Below, in pieces: positions 33,855-42,080 of a stretch of 50,584 nt of DNA. The notes under the pieces were generated by a model. The model was not told the DNA's origin. It ran no database searches and was given only the letters and a program-made list of their open reading frames with translations. Position 1 is the stretch's first letter, and every line of letters begins with the position of its first letter. The stretch lies in the NCBI GenBank assembly GCA_023250675.1, contig JAHFAE010000012.1:1-50584 (forward strand), given 5' to 3'. The DNA is from Oligoflexia bacterium. GTDB taxonomy: Bacteria; Bdellovibrionota; Bdellovibrionia; JABDDW01. Position numbers and translations under genes: made by a program.

Positions 33855-33873
33855 GCTTCACAAACTGTGAAGC
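33855..33873. promoter_or_regulatory. Inverted repeat upstream of pilT
   Basis: GCTTCACA (33855-33862) and TGTGAAGC (33866-33873) are perfect 8-bp arms around a 3-bp centre. TTGACA at 33845-33850 lies just before, with no good -10, so the repeat may be an operator or a leader hairpin. It is oriented opposite to a CRP site. Confidence 0.45.
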
Positions 33874-33919
33874 AAAAGCTGTAGTGTCGCCGTTGGGACT
33901 ATTGTATCCTATCGACACC

Positions 33920-35149
33920 ATGGAACTTAACGAGATTCTGACCCAAGCTATGGCTGCCGGCGCCAGCGATATTCACCTCAAACACGGTGTTATGCCAGTG
34001 TTACGAATTCACGGTAAACTCACTCCTATCGACAAGAAAGCCAAACGTCTCACTGGCGACGAAATCGCCGAGATGGCCGCACAAATCATGAATTCGAATC
34101 ACCGCAAAAAATTTGCTGACGCCCATGAAGTCGATATGGGATACGGGGTCCCGGGCCTAGGACGATTTCGTGTAAATATTTTTCAACAACGTGGCACCGT
34201 GGCGATGGTTATCAGAGCTATTCCGTTTCAGATTCAATCCTTCGAAGATTTAAATTTGCCGTCGGTCATTAAAAAAATTACAGTCTATGAGAGAGGATTA
34301 GTTTTAGTTACTGGAATTACGGGAAGTGGCAAATCCACGACTCTCGCCTCAATCATTGACTACATTAATAACCATCGCACAGGCCATATTTTAACCATTG
34401 AGGACCCTATCGAGTTTTTAATTCGAGACCGTCGTAGCATTATTAATCAAAGGGAAATCGGATTAGATACACCCAACTACTCATTTGCTTTACGCCAAGC
34501 TTTAAGACAAGACCCCGACGTAATTCTCATAGGCGAGATGCGCGACACAGAGACGATTAAGACTGCCATGTTAGCAGCAGAAACAGGACATCTTGTTTTT
34601 TCGACTCTTCACACGATAGATGCTACTGAAACGATCAATCGCATTCTTGCCTCGGTGGAACCCCATGAACAATTGCAATTTAGACTTCAATTGGCCGCCA
34701 CTCTTCGAGCCGTGATTAGCCAAAGACTTATTCCGCGCGCCGATGGTAAAGGTGTGGTGCCTGCTTGCGAGGTTATGATCGTCAATGCCCGCATTAGAGA
34801 CATGATTGTGGAACCCAATAAAACCCGTGAAATCATTATGGCCATTGAAGAGGCAGCAGAAACTCTTGGAACCCAATCTTTTGACCAAGCTCTTATGAAC
34901 TTGGTTCAAAGAAAACTAATTAACTTTGACGAGGCCCTGGCATCGTCGACAAATGCCGATGACTTTGCCTTGAGATATAAAGGAGTTACGAGCATGGACG
35001 GCAAGAAATGGCAGGGCTTTGAAAACTCTCAAGGCGCCATTGACCTACCAGAGATAGATTCGATAGAACTTCAAACTATGCCCAAGATTAAGGGAGAAAA
35101 TTTGACTATCGATGATGATGAAGATGATGAGGAAGACGATTGGACTTAA
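33920..35149 (+). CDS. pilT: Twitching motility ATPase PilT
   Basis: 409 residues from ATG 33920 (MELNEIL); GTG 33884 would add twelve. A PilT-type secretion ATPase: GASDIHLKHG start, Walker A GITGSGKST, Asp box EDPIEFL, Walker B VILIGEMRDTET, and His box GHLVFSTLHTIDATETINRI. The AIRE-like helix appears as DMIVEPNKTREI. It drives type IV pilus retraction, important for surface motility and, in Bdellovibrio-like predators, for invasion-related pilus use. A C-terminal tail of about 40 residues is strongly acidic (DDDEDDEEDDW), unlike E. coli or Pseudomonas PilT. Its stop overlaps recX. Confidence 0.95.
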   Translation: MELNEILTQAMAAGASDIHLKHGVMPVLRIHGKLTPIDKKAKRLTGDEIAEMAAQIMNSNHRKKFADAHEVDMGYGVPGLGRFRVNIFQQRGTVAMVIRAIPFQIQSFEDLNLPSVIKKITVYERGLVLVTGITGSGKSTTLASIIDYINNHRTGHILTIEDPIEFLIRDRRSIINQREIGLDTPNYSFALRQALRQDPDVILIGEMRDTETIKTAMLAAETGHLVFSTLHTIDATETINRILASVEPHEQLQFRLQLAATLRAVISQRLIPRADGKGVVPACEVMIVNARIRDMIVEPNKTREIIMAIEEAAETLGTQSFDQALMNLVQRKLINFDEALASSTNADDFALRYKGVTSMDGKKWQGFENSQGAIDLPEIDSIELQTMPKIKGENLTIDDDEDDEEDDWT

Positions 35150-35601
35150 ATAGCAAAGAATTTCTAGAAATGAGGGAAAAAGCTTTAAGAATTTTAGCCA
35201 GGCGTGATCATTCAGTTTTGGAACTAAGACTAAAATTAAAACAAAAAGTGAGTTTTGATTCTGAAACCTTTAAGAATTTAGTGAATCAATTAAAGGATAA
35301 TGGGTATTTAGCGGAAGACAGCGAATTGGTTAACTGTTACATTCAAAAATGGCGTAAAGAAGGCCGCGGCCGCCAATGGATATCAAGTAAACTTCGACTT
35401 AAAGGGCTACCTCAAATTGGTTTGCAAGATGACTTAGACGAGATCGCCAGCGCTCGTCGTTACTTAGAGAAAAAAACAGGAGCCTCCACTTTTCGCGGAT
35501 TCAGCCAAGTCAAGCGAACTAAAGTGGCCAATGCGTTGGTTCGACGAGGATTTACCACAAACCTAATCTTGGCTCTCATTAAAGAAAAAAATCAGGAATG
35601 A
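35140..35601 (+). CDS. recX: Recombination regulator RecX
   Basis: 153 residues from TTG 35140, overlapping the pilT end by 10 bp. The family pattern is present: an N-terminal REKALRILARRDHSVLELRLKL (aaLxlLs-R-S-ELrxkL), a middle LKDNGYLAEDSELVNCYIQ, and the C-terminal ALVRRGFTTNLILALIKE. RecX binds RecA filaments and blocks their extension. Usually it follows recA; here pilT takes that place, while alaS follows as in many proteobacteria. Confidence 0.9.
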   Translation: MDLNSKEFLEMREKALRILARRDHSVLELRLKLKQKVSFDSETFKNLVNQLKDNGYLAEDSELVNCYIQKWRKEGRGRQWISSKLRLKGLPQIGLQDDLDEIASARRYLEKKTGASTFRGFSQVKRTKVANALVRRGFTTNLILALIKEKNQE

Positions 35602-38222
35602 AGTTGACGGCCACAGAAGTCAGAAAAAGATTTATCGACTACTTTGTAAAAAATGGCCACGAAAATGTGGCCAGTTCTCGTCTTATTCCTGATAACGATC
35701 CCACTCTTCTATTTACTAATTCTGGCATGGTACAATTCAAAAATGTATTCTTGGGTTTTGATAAACGCCCCTATAAAAAAGCCACGACGGCCCAAAAAAG
35801 TGTGCGAGCCGGCGGAAAACACAATGATCTTGAAAATGTTGGTCACACGGCTCGACACCATACCTTTTTTGAAATGCTAGGAAATTTTTCATTCGGGGAT
35901 TATTTTAAGAAAGAAGCCATACACTATGCGTGGGATTTCTTAACTAACGATTTAAAAATTTCAAAAGACAAACTCTACGTCACCGTTCACGTTTCAGACG
36001 ACGAGGCATTCAATATCTGGACCAACCAAGAAAAAGTTCCTGCCAATCGAATTTCAAGATTCGATGCCGATAACTTTTGGCAAATGGCCGATACGGGACC
36101 ATGTGGCCCCTGCAGCGAAATTTTCTATGACCACGGCAAAGACCCCACTCGCGAAACCCATGACTGCAAAGTGGGTTGCAGTTGCGATCGGTTTGTTGAA
36201 ATTTGGAATTTAGTTTTTATGCAGTTTAATAAAGATGAAAAGGGTAAGACCACGCCTCTTCCAAAGCCATCGATTGATACGGGAGCGGGGCTTGAGCGAT
36301 TGTCTGCCGTCATGCAAGGTGTTTTAAGTAATTACGACACCGATATTTTCACTCGGCTTTTCGAAGTGATGGAGAAAATCTCTGGCAAAAAATACAAAAC
36401 CAATAGCAAAGACGAGGTCTCCACTGCTATGCGGGTAATGGCTGATCATTCAAGGGCCACGGCATTTCTTATTGCCGACGGGGTAATTCCCAGTAACGAG
36501 GGCCAGGGCTATGTCCTGAGGCGTATTATGAGAAGAGGAATTCGCTTTGGTAGAAAATTGACCGACGAAAGCATCATTGTCCCTACCGTCAGCGAAATTA
36601 TTAATATGATGGGTGATTTTTATACCGAACTTAAAACTCGAGAAAAATTTATTTTGTCCACAGTTAAAACCGAAGAAGAAAGATTCATAGCGACTCTTGA
36701 CCAAGGCACCACGCTTCTCAATCTGGCCTTGGAAGAAATGAAAAATTCTAAAGATGGTGTTTTAAATGGCGAAACTGTATTTAAACTTTATGACACCTAT
36801 GGATTTCCTTTAGATCTTACGACCCTCATGGCAAAAGAACGGGGAATTCAAGTAGACATTGCTGATTTCGAACACCGAATGGAAAGCCAACGAACCCAAG
36901 CCAAAGCAAGTTGGAAGGGCGGCTCAGGAGACCAAACCCAAGGTCTCCTCTTGCAAGGAGCTCAGTCTTTTAAGCCTACCGTGTTTCAAGGGTATGACTC
37001 CATGTCGGGAGCGGCGAAAGTAATGGGTTTATTTTCTACGCAAGGTCAAGCCGTGAAAGAAGTAAATGGAGAAGGGCTTGCCGTTTTTGATAAGACGACT
37101 TTTTACGCTGAAGGCGGTGGGCAGGTCGGAGATAAAGGAATTGCTCGCACTCGAAGTAATTTAGAAGTTGTGATTCAAAACACGAAAAAATTCAATAACG
37201 TTTATTTTCATTTTATAAACGGAAAATTGAAAGTTGGCGATGAAATGAGCCTTCAAGTGGCACCGGAGCGAAGGGCCACAATGAGAAATCATAGCGCCAC
37301 TCACCTTCTTCACTCAGCTCTAAGAAAAGTGGTGGGCTCACACGTGACCCAAGCGGGTAGTCTGGTCGACGCCACCCGGTTGCGTTTTGATTTTACTCAC
37401 CCAAAACCCATGACTTTTGAAGAGACTACTGAAGTCGAAAAACTTGTGAACTCTGAGATAGCCCAGTCGATTACAGTGCAGACCCAAGTCATGTCGCAAA
37501 AAGAAGCCATGAGTGCTGGAGCCGTGGCACTATTTGGAGAGAAATATGGCGACAGCGTTCGCGTCATTACCATGGGTGATTTTTCTAAAGAGCTTTGTGG
37601 TGGTACCCATGTTTCTAATACTTCAGATATTCGTGTTTTTAAAATTATGAGTGAGAGTGGGGTCTCAAGCGGTGTACGTCGCATTGAGGCAATTACAGGA
37701 GATGCCGCTGTGACTTTTTTGTTTAAACGAGACATGGAGCTAAACCAAATTGAAGAAAACTTGAACTCTGAAAAAGGCAAGAGTTTAGGGCGTGTTAAAA
37801 AAGTAGTAGAGGCAAGTAGAAAGCTTGAACGAGATTTGAAAAATGCTCTCGTTCAAGGCCAAACAACTAATATTGACGACATCATCAACACGGGCCGTAC
37901 TGTAAAAGGGATAAAAATGGTGAGCTCGTGCCTACCTATAGCAGATCGCGATATGCTCAGCACGTTGAGCGATCGAATAAAAGATAAAATCAGATCAGGA
38001 GTCATCGTTCTCATTGGGACATCTGAAAATGGTGGACCAAGCCCTATTGTCGTGAGCGTTACTAAAGATTTGATCGGTCAATTTCATGCTGGGAATATTC
38101 TAAAGAATGTGGCTGCCGTGATGGACGGCAAAGGTGGCGGCCGGCCAGATTTTGCCCAAGGGGCCGGGCCCACCAGCAGTAAAGCCCAGAGTGCGGCCGA
38201 CAAAGCATATGAGCTTCTCTAG
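35598..38222 (+). CDS. alaS: Alanyl-tRNA synthetase
   Basis: 874 residues, full length. It starts ATEVRKRFIDYFVKNGHE, with RLIPDNDPTLLFTNSGMVQF and class II motif 2 HHTFFEMLGNFSFGDYF. The aminoacylation domain has GLERLSAVMQG, followed by the tRNA-recognition domain. Editing domain: HSATHLLHSALR with HxxxH zinc ligands, and CGGTHVSNT. The C-terminal oligomerisation/C-Ala domain ends in GGGRPDFAQGAG. It charges tRNA-Ala and clears mischarged Ser/Gly. It overlaps recX by 4 bp; its stop shares CTAG with the stop of the convergent beta-helix gene. Confidence 0.98.
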   Translation: MKLTATEVRKRFIDYFVKNGHENVASSRLIPDNDPTLLFTNSGMVQFKNVFLGFDKRPYKKATTAQKSVRAGGKHNDLENVGHTARHHTFFEMLGNFSFGDYFKKEAIHYAWDFLTNDLKISKDKLYVTVHVSDDEAFNIWTNQEKVPANRISRFDADNFWQMADTGPCGPCSEIFYDHGKDPTRETHDCKVGCSCDRFVEIWNLVFMQFNKDEKGKTTPLPKPSIDTGAGLERLSAVMQGVLSNYDTDIFTRLFEVMEKISGKKYKTNSKDEVSTAMRVMADHSRATAFLIADGVIPSNEGQGYVLRRIMRRGIRFGRKLTDESIIVPTVSEIINMMGDFYTELKTREKFILSTVKTEEERFIATLDQGTTLLNLALEEMKNSKDGVLNGETVFKLYDTYGFPLDLTTLMAKERGIQVDIADFEHRMESQRTQAKASWKGGSGDQTQGLLLQGAQSFKPTVFQGYDSMSGAAKVMGLFSTQGQAVKEVNGEGLAVFDKTTFYAEGGGQVGDKGIARTRSNLEVVIQNTKKFNNVYFHFINGKLKVGDEMSLQVAPERRATMRNHSATHLLHSALRKVVGSHVTQAGSLVDATRLRFDFTHPKPMTFEETTEVEKLVNSEIAQSITVQTQVMSQKEAMSAGAVALFGEKYGDSVRVITMGDFSKELCGGTHVSNTSDIRVFKIMSESGVSSGVRRIEAITGDAAVTFLFKRDMELNQIEENLNSEKGKSLGRVKKVVEASRKLERDLKNALVQGQTTNIDDIINTGRTVKGIKMVSSCLPIADRDMLSTLSDRIKDKIRSGVIVLIGTSENGGPSPIVVSVTKDLIGQFHAGNILKNVAAVMDGKGGGRPDFAQGAGPTSSKAQSAADKAYELL

Positions 38223-39889
38223 TACCTAAATTCAAATCGATCAGCCCTTGAAGCATGGTTTATCACCTCAAAGGTCAGTGGGTAGCCCGGATAAAAAAAC
38301 TTAAGATCATAAATTCCAAAAATAGCGTCAGAACTAACGCATCCATCTGTGCCGGTTGTAAAAGTGTCATTGACGAGAACACCGGTAACTGGATTGTTAC
38401 TTAGATAAATGCATACACTCACGGGCCCAGATGTGGCAGCAGGAAGTGGTGTATTAGAAATATCTAGAGCATTTGGAATACATCCGTCCCAAACCGTAGA
38501 GTAGTACCACGGCATGGGCACCTGATCTCTACTGCGATCAACGATAGCACGTCGACTTAACGTATAATCTCCCGTGGTTCTATACCCGCATGTGGTGAGA
38601 AAATAACCACCATTATCTGTAGAGATATTATTATATATTTCAATGGGCCCTGTTGTTTGATCCACTGAAAATCCCTGTTGGGAATTTTTGATGGTATTGT
38701 CGTGAATTGAACCACCCTCCATGGGAGAATGACCCACGAAATTATCCAGTTCACCTGGAGCATGCCAAGCGTTGACACCTACGTACATTCCAAACCCGCA
38801 ACGTTTGCTAGGCCCGCAATCAATATCGTTTCGAGAAATGTCAGATTCGTAATAATTTGGGAAGCTATTATCAAAAGCGGCGATATGCATGGCTACAAAA
38901 GAAGAACCCGCAAAAGAAGTAGAATGTCGAATCCTATTGTTTTGAATTTGGCAGCCGTGACAACCGCCAATGACAAGATCAATATCGGTATTATCAAAGA
39001 ATTGATTTTCTGTGATAGCAGAGTTTATCCCATTCCCAAAAGTAATTCCGTCAGACCACATTGCGAGTTTAGAATGATCACCATTTCCTAGTACGATATT
39101 TTTTGCTACCCGAGTTCTCAATGCTCCCGTAACATACATGGCCGTTCGACAAGTGGTTTTAGTCAGCACGTTGTTTGTAAACGAAGAGTCAGGATTATTA
39201 AATAGCAAAACGCCCCCCACGTAGGATTCTGGACACTGTTGAATATTTTGAGCTGCAATGCGGGCCTCACGATTGCCGTCAAATTCTAGATGATCCACGT
39301 GAATATTCAAGCCAGTGATTTGAAAAGTCCATTCTATCATTGGTAATGACATAGACGTAACAAGAACCGCGCAATCGTTAGTGTCGTCGGGTTGGCAAGG
39401 CACCATGGATTCTGTATGATTTTGAGTTCGGATGGTCATGGGTCTATCGATTAAGATCTTGTGAGCAACTTGGTATCTCCCAACCGGTAGTTCGACGATT
39501 GAATTATTTGAGGCCGAATCAATACAATTTTGAATTGCGCCTGAAGCATCTTGCATAGAATTGGCAAGGCTTGAGATATTACAAAGATTCGTCGATAACA
39601 TGGGTGTTGTCGATGGGGCTGGCATTGGCGCAGTTGTCGGGGTCGTCGCTGCAGAGGGAATGCTAGGTGGAGGCACGGGACTTGCGGCTGAACTTGGACT
39701 TGCTTGAGGTGGAATTGAAGCCTCTGTACCAGGTGACGGTGATGGGGACGCCGAAAGATTTGCACCACTTTCCTCCTCACTAGTAAATGATTCCTCGCCA
39801 TTTTGAGAACCAGAATGCTTGGTCTGTTTAATACAACCCACCAACAGCATCGAAGATATAGCTGTGAAGACTAAAATGAATCGAATCAA
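38219..39889 (-). CDS. Right-handed beta-helix surface lipoprotein
   Basis: About 556 residues from TTG 39889, chosen since it puts the lipoprotein signal LIRFILVFTAISSMLLVGC at the N-terminus and GAGGGG upstream; an open frame runs to 40021 but has no signal before it. A Pro/Ser linker (SASPSPSPGTE...) of about 60 residues follows, then a parallel beta-helix region with repeated N-rich turns (ENQFFDNTDIDLVIGG, IQNNRIRHS, IYNNISTDNGG) as in pectate-lyase-like or polysaccharide-binding proteins. Catalytic residues cannot be assigned. It may bind or cut carbohydrate at the surface. Confidence 0.8.
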   Translation of the reverse strand: MIRFILVFTAISSMLLVGCIKQTKHSGSQNGEESFTSEEESGANLSASPSPSPGTEASIPPQASPSSAASPVPPPSIPSAATTPTTAPMPAPSTTPMLSTNLCNISSLANSMQDASGAIQNCIDSASNNSIVELPVGRYQVAHKILIDRPMTIRTQNHTESMVPCQPDDTNDCAVLVTSMSLPMIEWTFQITGLNIHVDHLEFDGNREARIAAQNIQQCPESYVGGVLLFNNPDSSFTNNVLTKTTCRTAMYVTGALRTRVAKNIVLGNGDHSKLAMWSDGITFGNGINSAITENQFFDNTDIDLVIGGCHGCQIQNNRIRHSTSFAGSSFVAMHIAAFDNSFPNYYESDISRNDIDCGPSKRCGFGMYVGVNAWHAPGELDNFVGHSPMEGGSIHDNTIKNSQQGFSVDQTTGPIEIYNNISTDNGGYFLTTCGYRTTGDYTLSRRAIVDRSRDQVPMPWYYSTVWDGCIPNALDISNTPLPAATSGPVSVCIYLSNNPVTGVLVNDTFTTGTDGCVSSDAIFGIYDLKFFYPGYPLTFEVINHASRADRFEFRY

Positions 39890-40098
39890 TGGCCCCTCGA
39901 TTTCAGAACTACCCACCCCATAGATGAGCAATGCGGATGCCACAGTTTTTTTTCGAGTTTTCAAACACTTACCGCAATATATTAAAAATCTATGGCCAGT
40001 AATTGAGCACCGAGCTCCCATTTTCCCTCAATTACCGAGTCTAAATAGTTGAAAATACACACCTAATATAATTTTGAATGCCTATTTGTCAGCTGTTT

Positions 40099-40192
40099 AG
40101 GTGCCTGGCGGTTTTTCCGCAAATATAAGGGCAGCTGGAGGTGCCTGCCGGTCTTTCCTAGCTTATATTTGCGGAAAAACCGCCAGGCACCT
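40099..40192. mobile_element. 94-bp palindromic element with 31-bp perfect arms, REP/REPIN-like
   Basis: Left arm 40099-40129 begins AGGTGCCTGGCGGTTTTTCC and the right arm 40162-40192 is its exact reverse complement. The 32-bp centre holds another 20-bp copy (40139-40158) differing at two positions (AGGTGCCTGCC...). The GGTGCCTGGC core recalls short palindromes mobilised by REP-associated tyrosine transposases; no transposase is present, so it would be non-autonomous. It begins right after the TAA of the 40193 gene and could also terminate transcription. Confidence 0.65.
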
Positions 40193-40714
40193 TTATATTG
40201 ATTTTGAGCGCTTTAAAAGGTGGTAGGCCAAAGCTGCTGCCGGAAGAATTATCGCAGCTCCCATGATGTTAAGTTTATCCAAAAAATCTTGGTTTTCTGG
40301 CGAAAAAAGTCCAGAGGCCCTTCCTTGATAATATTGATCAAAAGTTCCCACGTGAAGATATTGATTCAAAGTCATTCCGAATGTTCCCAGTAACCAAACA
40401 ACACCTAAAAACAAAGTAAAGAAAACAGCTTTTCTTTGACCTCTTTGAATCAGAAGTTGCGCCAGCCAGGTGCCAAATACCATTCCCGAAAAATACTGGA
40501 GAAAATAACTTGGTCCCATCCAAAATTGAATTTCATTTTCTGGAATAAGATAAACGGAACTCCACCCTGTGTGCGCATAAAAATACCAGGCCGTCACAGG
40601 TACAAAAATGAAGGCGGAATAAGCCAATGCGCATTTCATCGGGTAAGTGATCAACTCACCACCGTGCGCCCTGATTTCACAGCTCGCAAAAAGCATCAAT
40701 ATTTGGCCGATCAC
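40193..40714 (-). CDS. Multi-pass membrane protein, unknown function
   Basis: 173 residues from GTG 40714. At least four hydrophobic segments occur: CALAYSAFIFVPVTAWYFY, FLQYFSGMVFGTWLAQLL, AVFFTLFLGVVWLLGTFG and NIMGAAIILPAAALAYHLL. No family is recognised. The frame stays open upstream (LDTPTSF before the GTG), and GGGAGGG at the end of the M20 gene is about 10 nt before an in-frame ATA, so the real start may be earlier and non-canonical. It lies 34 bp after the M20 gene; its stop codon touches the palindromic element. Confidence 0.68.
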   Translation of the reverse strand: MIGQILMLFASCEIRAHGGELITYPMKCALAYSAFIFVPVTAWYFYAHTGWSSVYLIPENEIQFWMGPSYFLQYFSGMVFGTWLAQLLIQRGQRKAVFFTLFLGVVWLLGTFGMTLNQYLHVGTFDQYYQGRASGLFSPENQDFLDKLNIMGAAIILPAAALAYHLLKRSKSI

Positions 40715-40748
40715 AAAACTGGTCGGCGTGTCTAAGAGTATTGTTGGC

Positions 40749-42080
40749 CTACCCTCCCGAGCAAAATTCTTTTACTGTATTCATGAAAACGTCAAGTCCC
40801 CATTTAAAACCCTCCACAGGAATGCGCTCATTGTGACCGTGATAGAGTTGCGGAAAGCTCATGTCCTCAGCTAATTTAATTGGCGTAAATCCATAACAAA
40901 TCACACCCCGTTTTTTAAGATATTGGGCATCTGTAAAGCCCACAGTGAGATTGGGAATCACATGGGCTCCCGGGTCAGCTTTCTTGATTTGCTTTTCAAT
41001 TTCTCTAAATAATGACGTATCAGGAGAACTCTCATGCCCGGCGACTTCACGCACTACTTCAACTTGAAGTTTTTCGCCCGTTAATGCTTCTAATTCTTTA
41101 ACAATGTCGGCTCCAGAAAATCCGGGGAGACTACGGCAATCAAGATTTAAAGTCACGGTGCTTGGCACCACATTATGTTGACGGCCAGATTCTAATCCCG
41201 TTGGATTCACGGTGTTAGTTACCATTGCGCTAATTGTTGCAAAGCGATCAGGATCATTCCCCGTGCGTTCAAGTTTCTTCAATAGCGTAGGGCCCATTGG
41301 CGAATTAATAAATCTAAATTGTGCCCCTCTGATGGGCCCGAACGCTTTTATCAATCCTTTAAAAAACGTATCGCTGGATTGAGTGCGATGAGTTGGCATC
41401 GTAGAATTTTGCAACTTTGTCAAAAACCGAGCCGCCTTGTAGTGAGCGTTGTCATCTTTGGGAATGCTGCCATGGCCAGGACTTCCGAAGAACTTTATTT
41501 TGATCCAAAAAATCCCTTTTTCACCGACTTGAATGGGATAAATTCGTTTACCTTGCATATGGACGGTGTAGCCACCCAATTCACCCAAGGCGTACTCTGC
41601 ATTGACAAGTTCTGGGAATTTTGTCGTTAAAAATCCCATACCAAAATCTCCACCAACTTCTTCATCGGCAACTGCCGTCATGATAACATCTCGTCCTAGT
41701 CGGGTTTTCTGGCGCGAAAGAGCCAGCATGGTTGCTAGACAATAAGCCGTCATATTTTTCATATCCACGGCCCCACGACCCCAGATACAATCTTCAGTAA
41801 TCGCCGCTGAAAAGGGGGGATGCTTCCATTTCTCTTCTTCTGCGTGAACAACGTCCACGTGACTGGTGATGAGGAGAGGTTTTGCGGAACCGTTCCCCGA
41901 AATTCGCACAACTAAATTTGCTCTGTTTGGTGCTGACTCGATGATCTGGGGCCTTAACCCTTCACGAGACAAAACTTCAGAAATATATTGAATACATGGT
42001 TTTTCATTACCTGGCGGATTCGCCGTATTAAACTGCAACAGTTTTCTAAAATGCTCAAGGGTCTCAGTGAAAATTTCCAT
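40749..42080 (-). CDS. M20-family metallopeptidase (ArgE/DapE/CPG2 type)
   Basis: 443 residues. The dinuclear zinc site is present: LITSHVDVVH (His74), GRGAVDMKN (Asp106), and ADEEVGGDFG (Glu140-Glu141), with the remaining His in the C-terminal LYHGHNERI. The dimerisation domain contains GSPGHGSIPK. These cytoplasmic enzymes release amino acids from peptides or acylated amino acids. The size and layout fit carboxypeptidase S/CPG2-like members. Substrate unknown. It overlaps the GMC oxidoreductase gene by 17 bp. Confidence 0.9.
   Translation of the reverse strand: MEIFTETLEHFRKLLQFNTANPPGNEKPCIQYISEVLSREGLRPQIIESAPNRANLVVRISGNGSAKPLLITSHVDVVHAEEEKWKHPPFSAAITEDCIWGRGAVDMKNMTAYCLATMLALSRQKTRLGRDVIMTAVADEEVGGDFGMGFLTTKFPELVNAEYALGELGGYTVHMQGKRIYPIQVGEKGIFWIKIKFFGSPGHGSIPKDDNAHYKAARFLTKLQNSTMPTHRTQSSDTFFKGLIKAFGPIRGAQFRFINSPMGPTLLKKLERTGNDPDRFATISAMVTNTVNPTGLESGRQHNVVPSTVTLNLDCRSLPGFSGADIVKELEALTGEKLQVEVVREVAGHESSPDTSLFREIEKQIKKADPGAHVIPNLTVGFTDAQYLKKRGVICYGFTPIKLAEDMSFPQLYHGHNERIPVEGFKWGLDVFMNTVKEFCSGG

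Noticed and set aside
33855-33873. TCACA/TGTGA near pilT as a CRP site.
   Set aside because: The half-sites are in the reverse order with a 3-bp centre instead of TGTGA-N6-TCACA.
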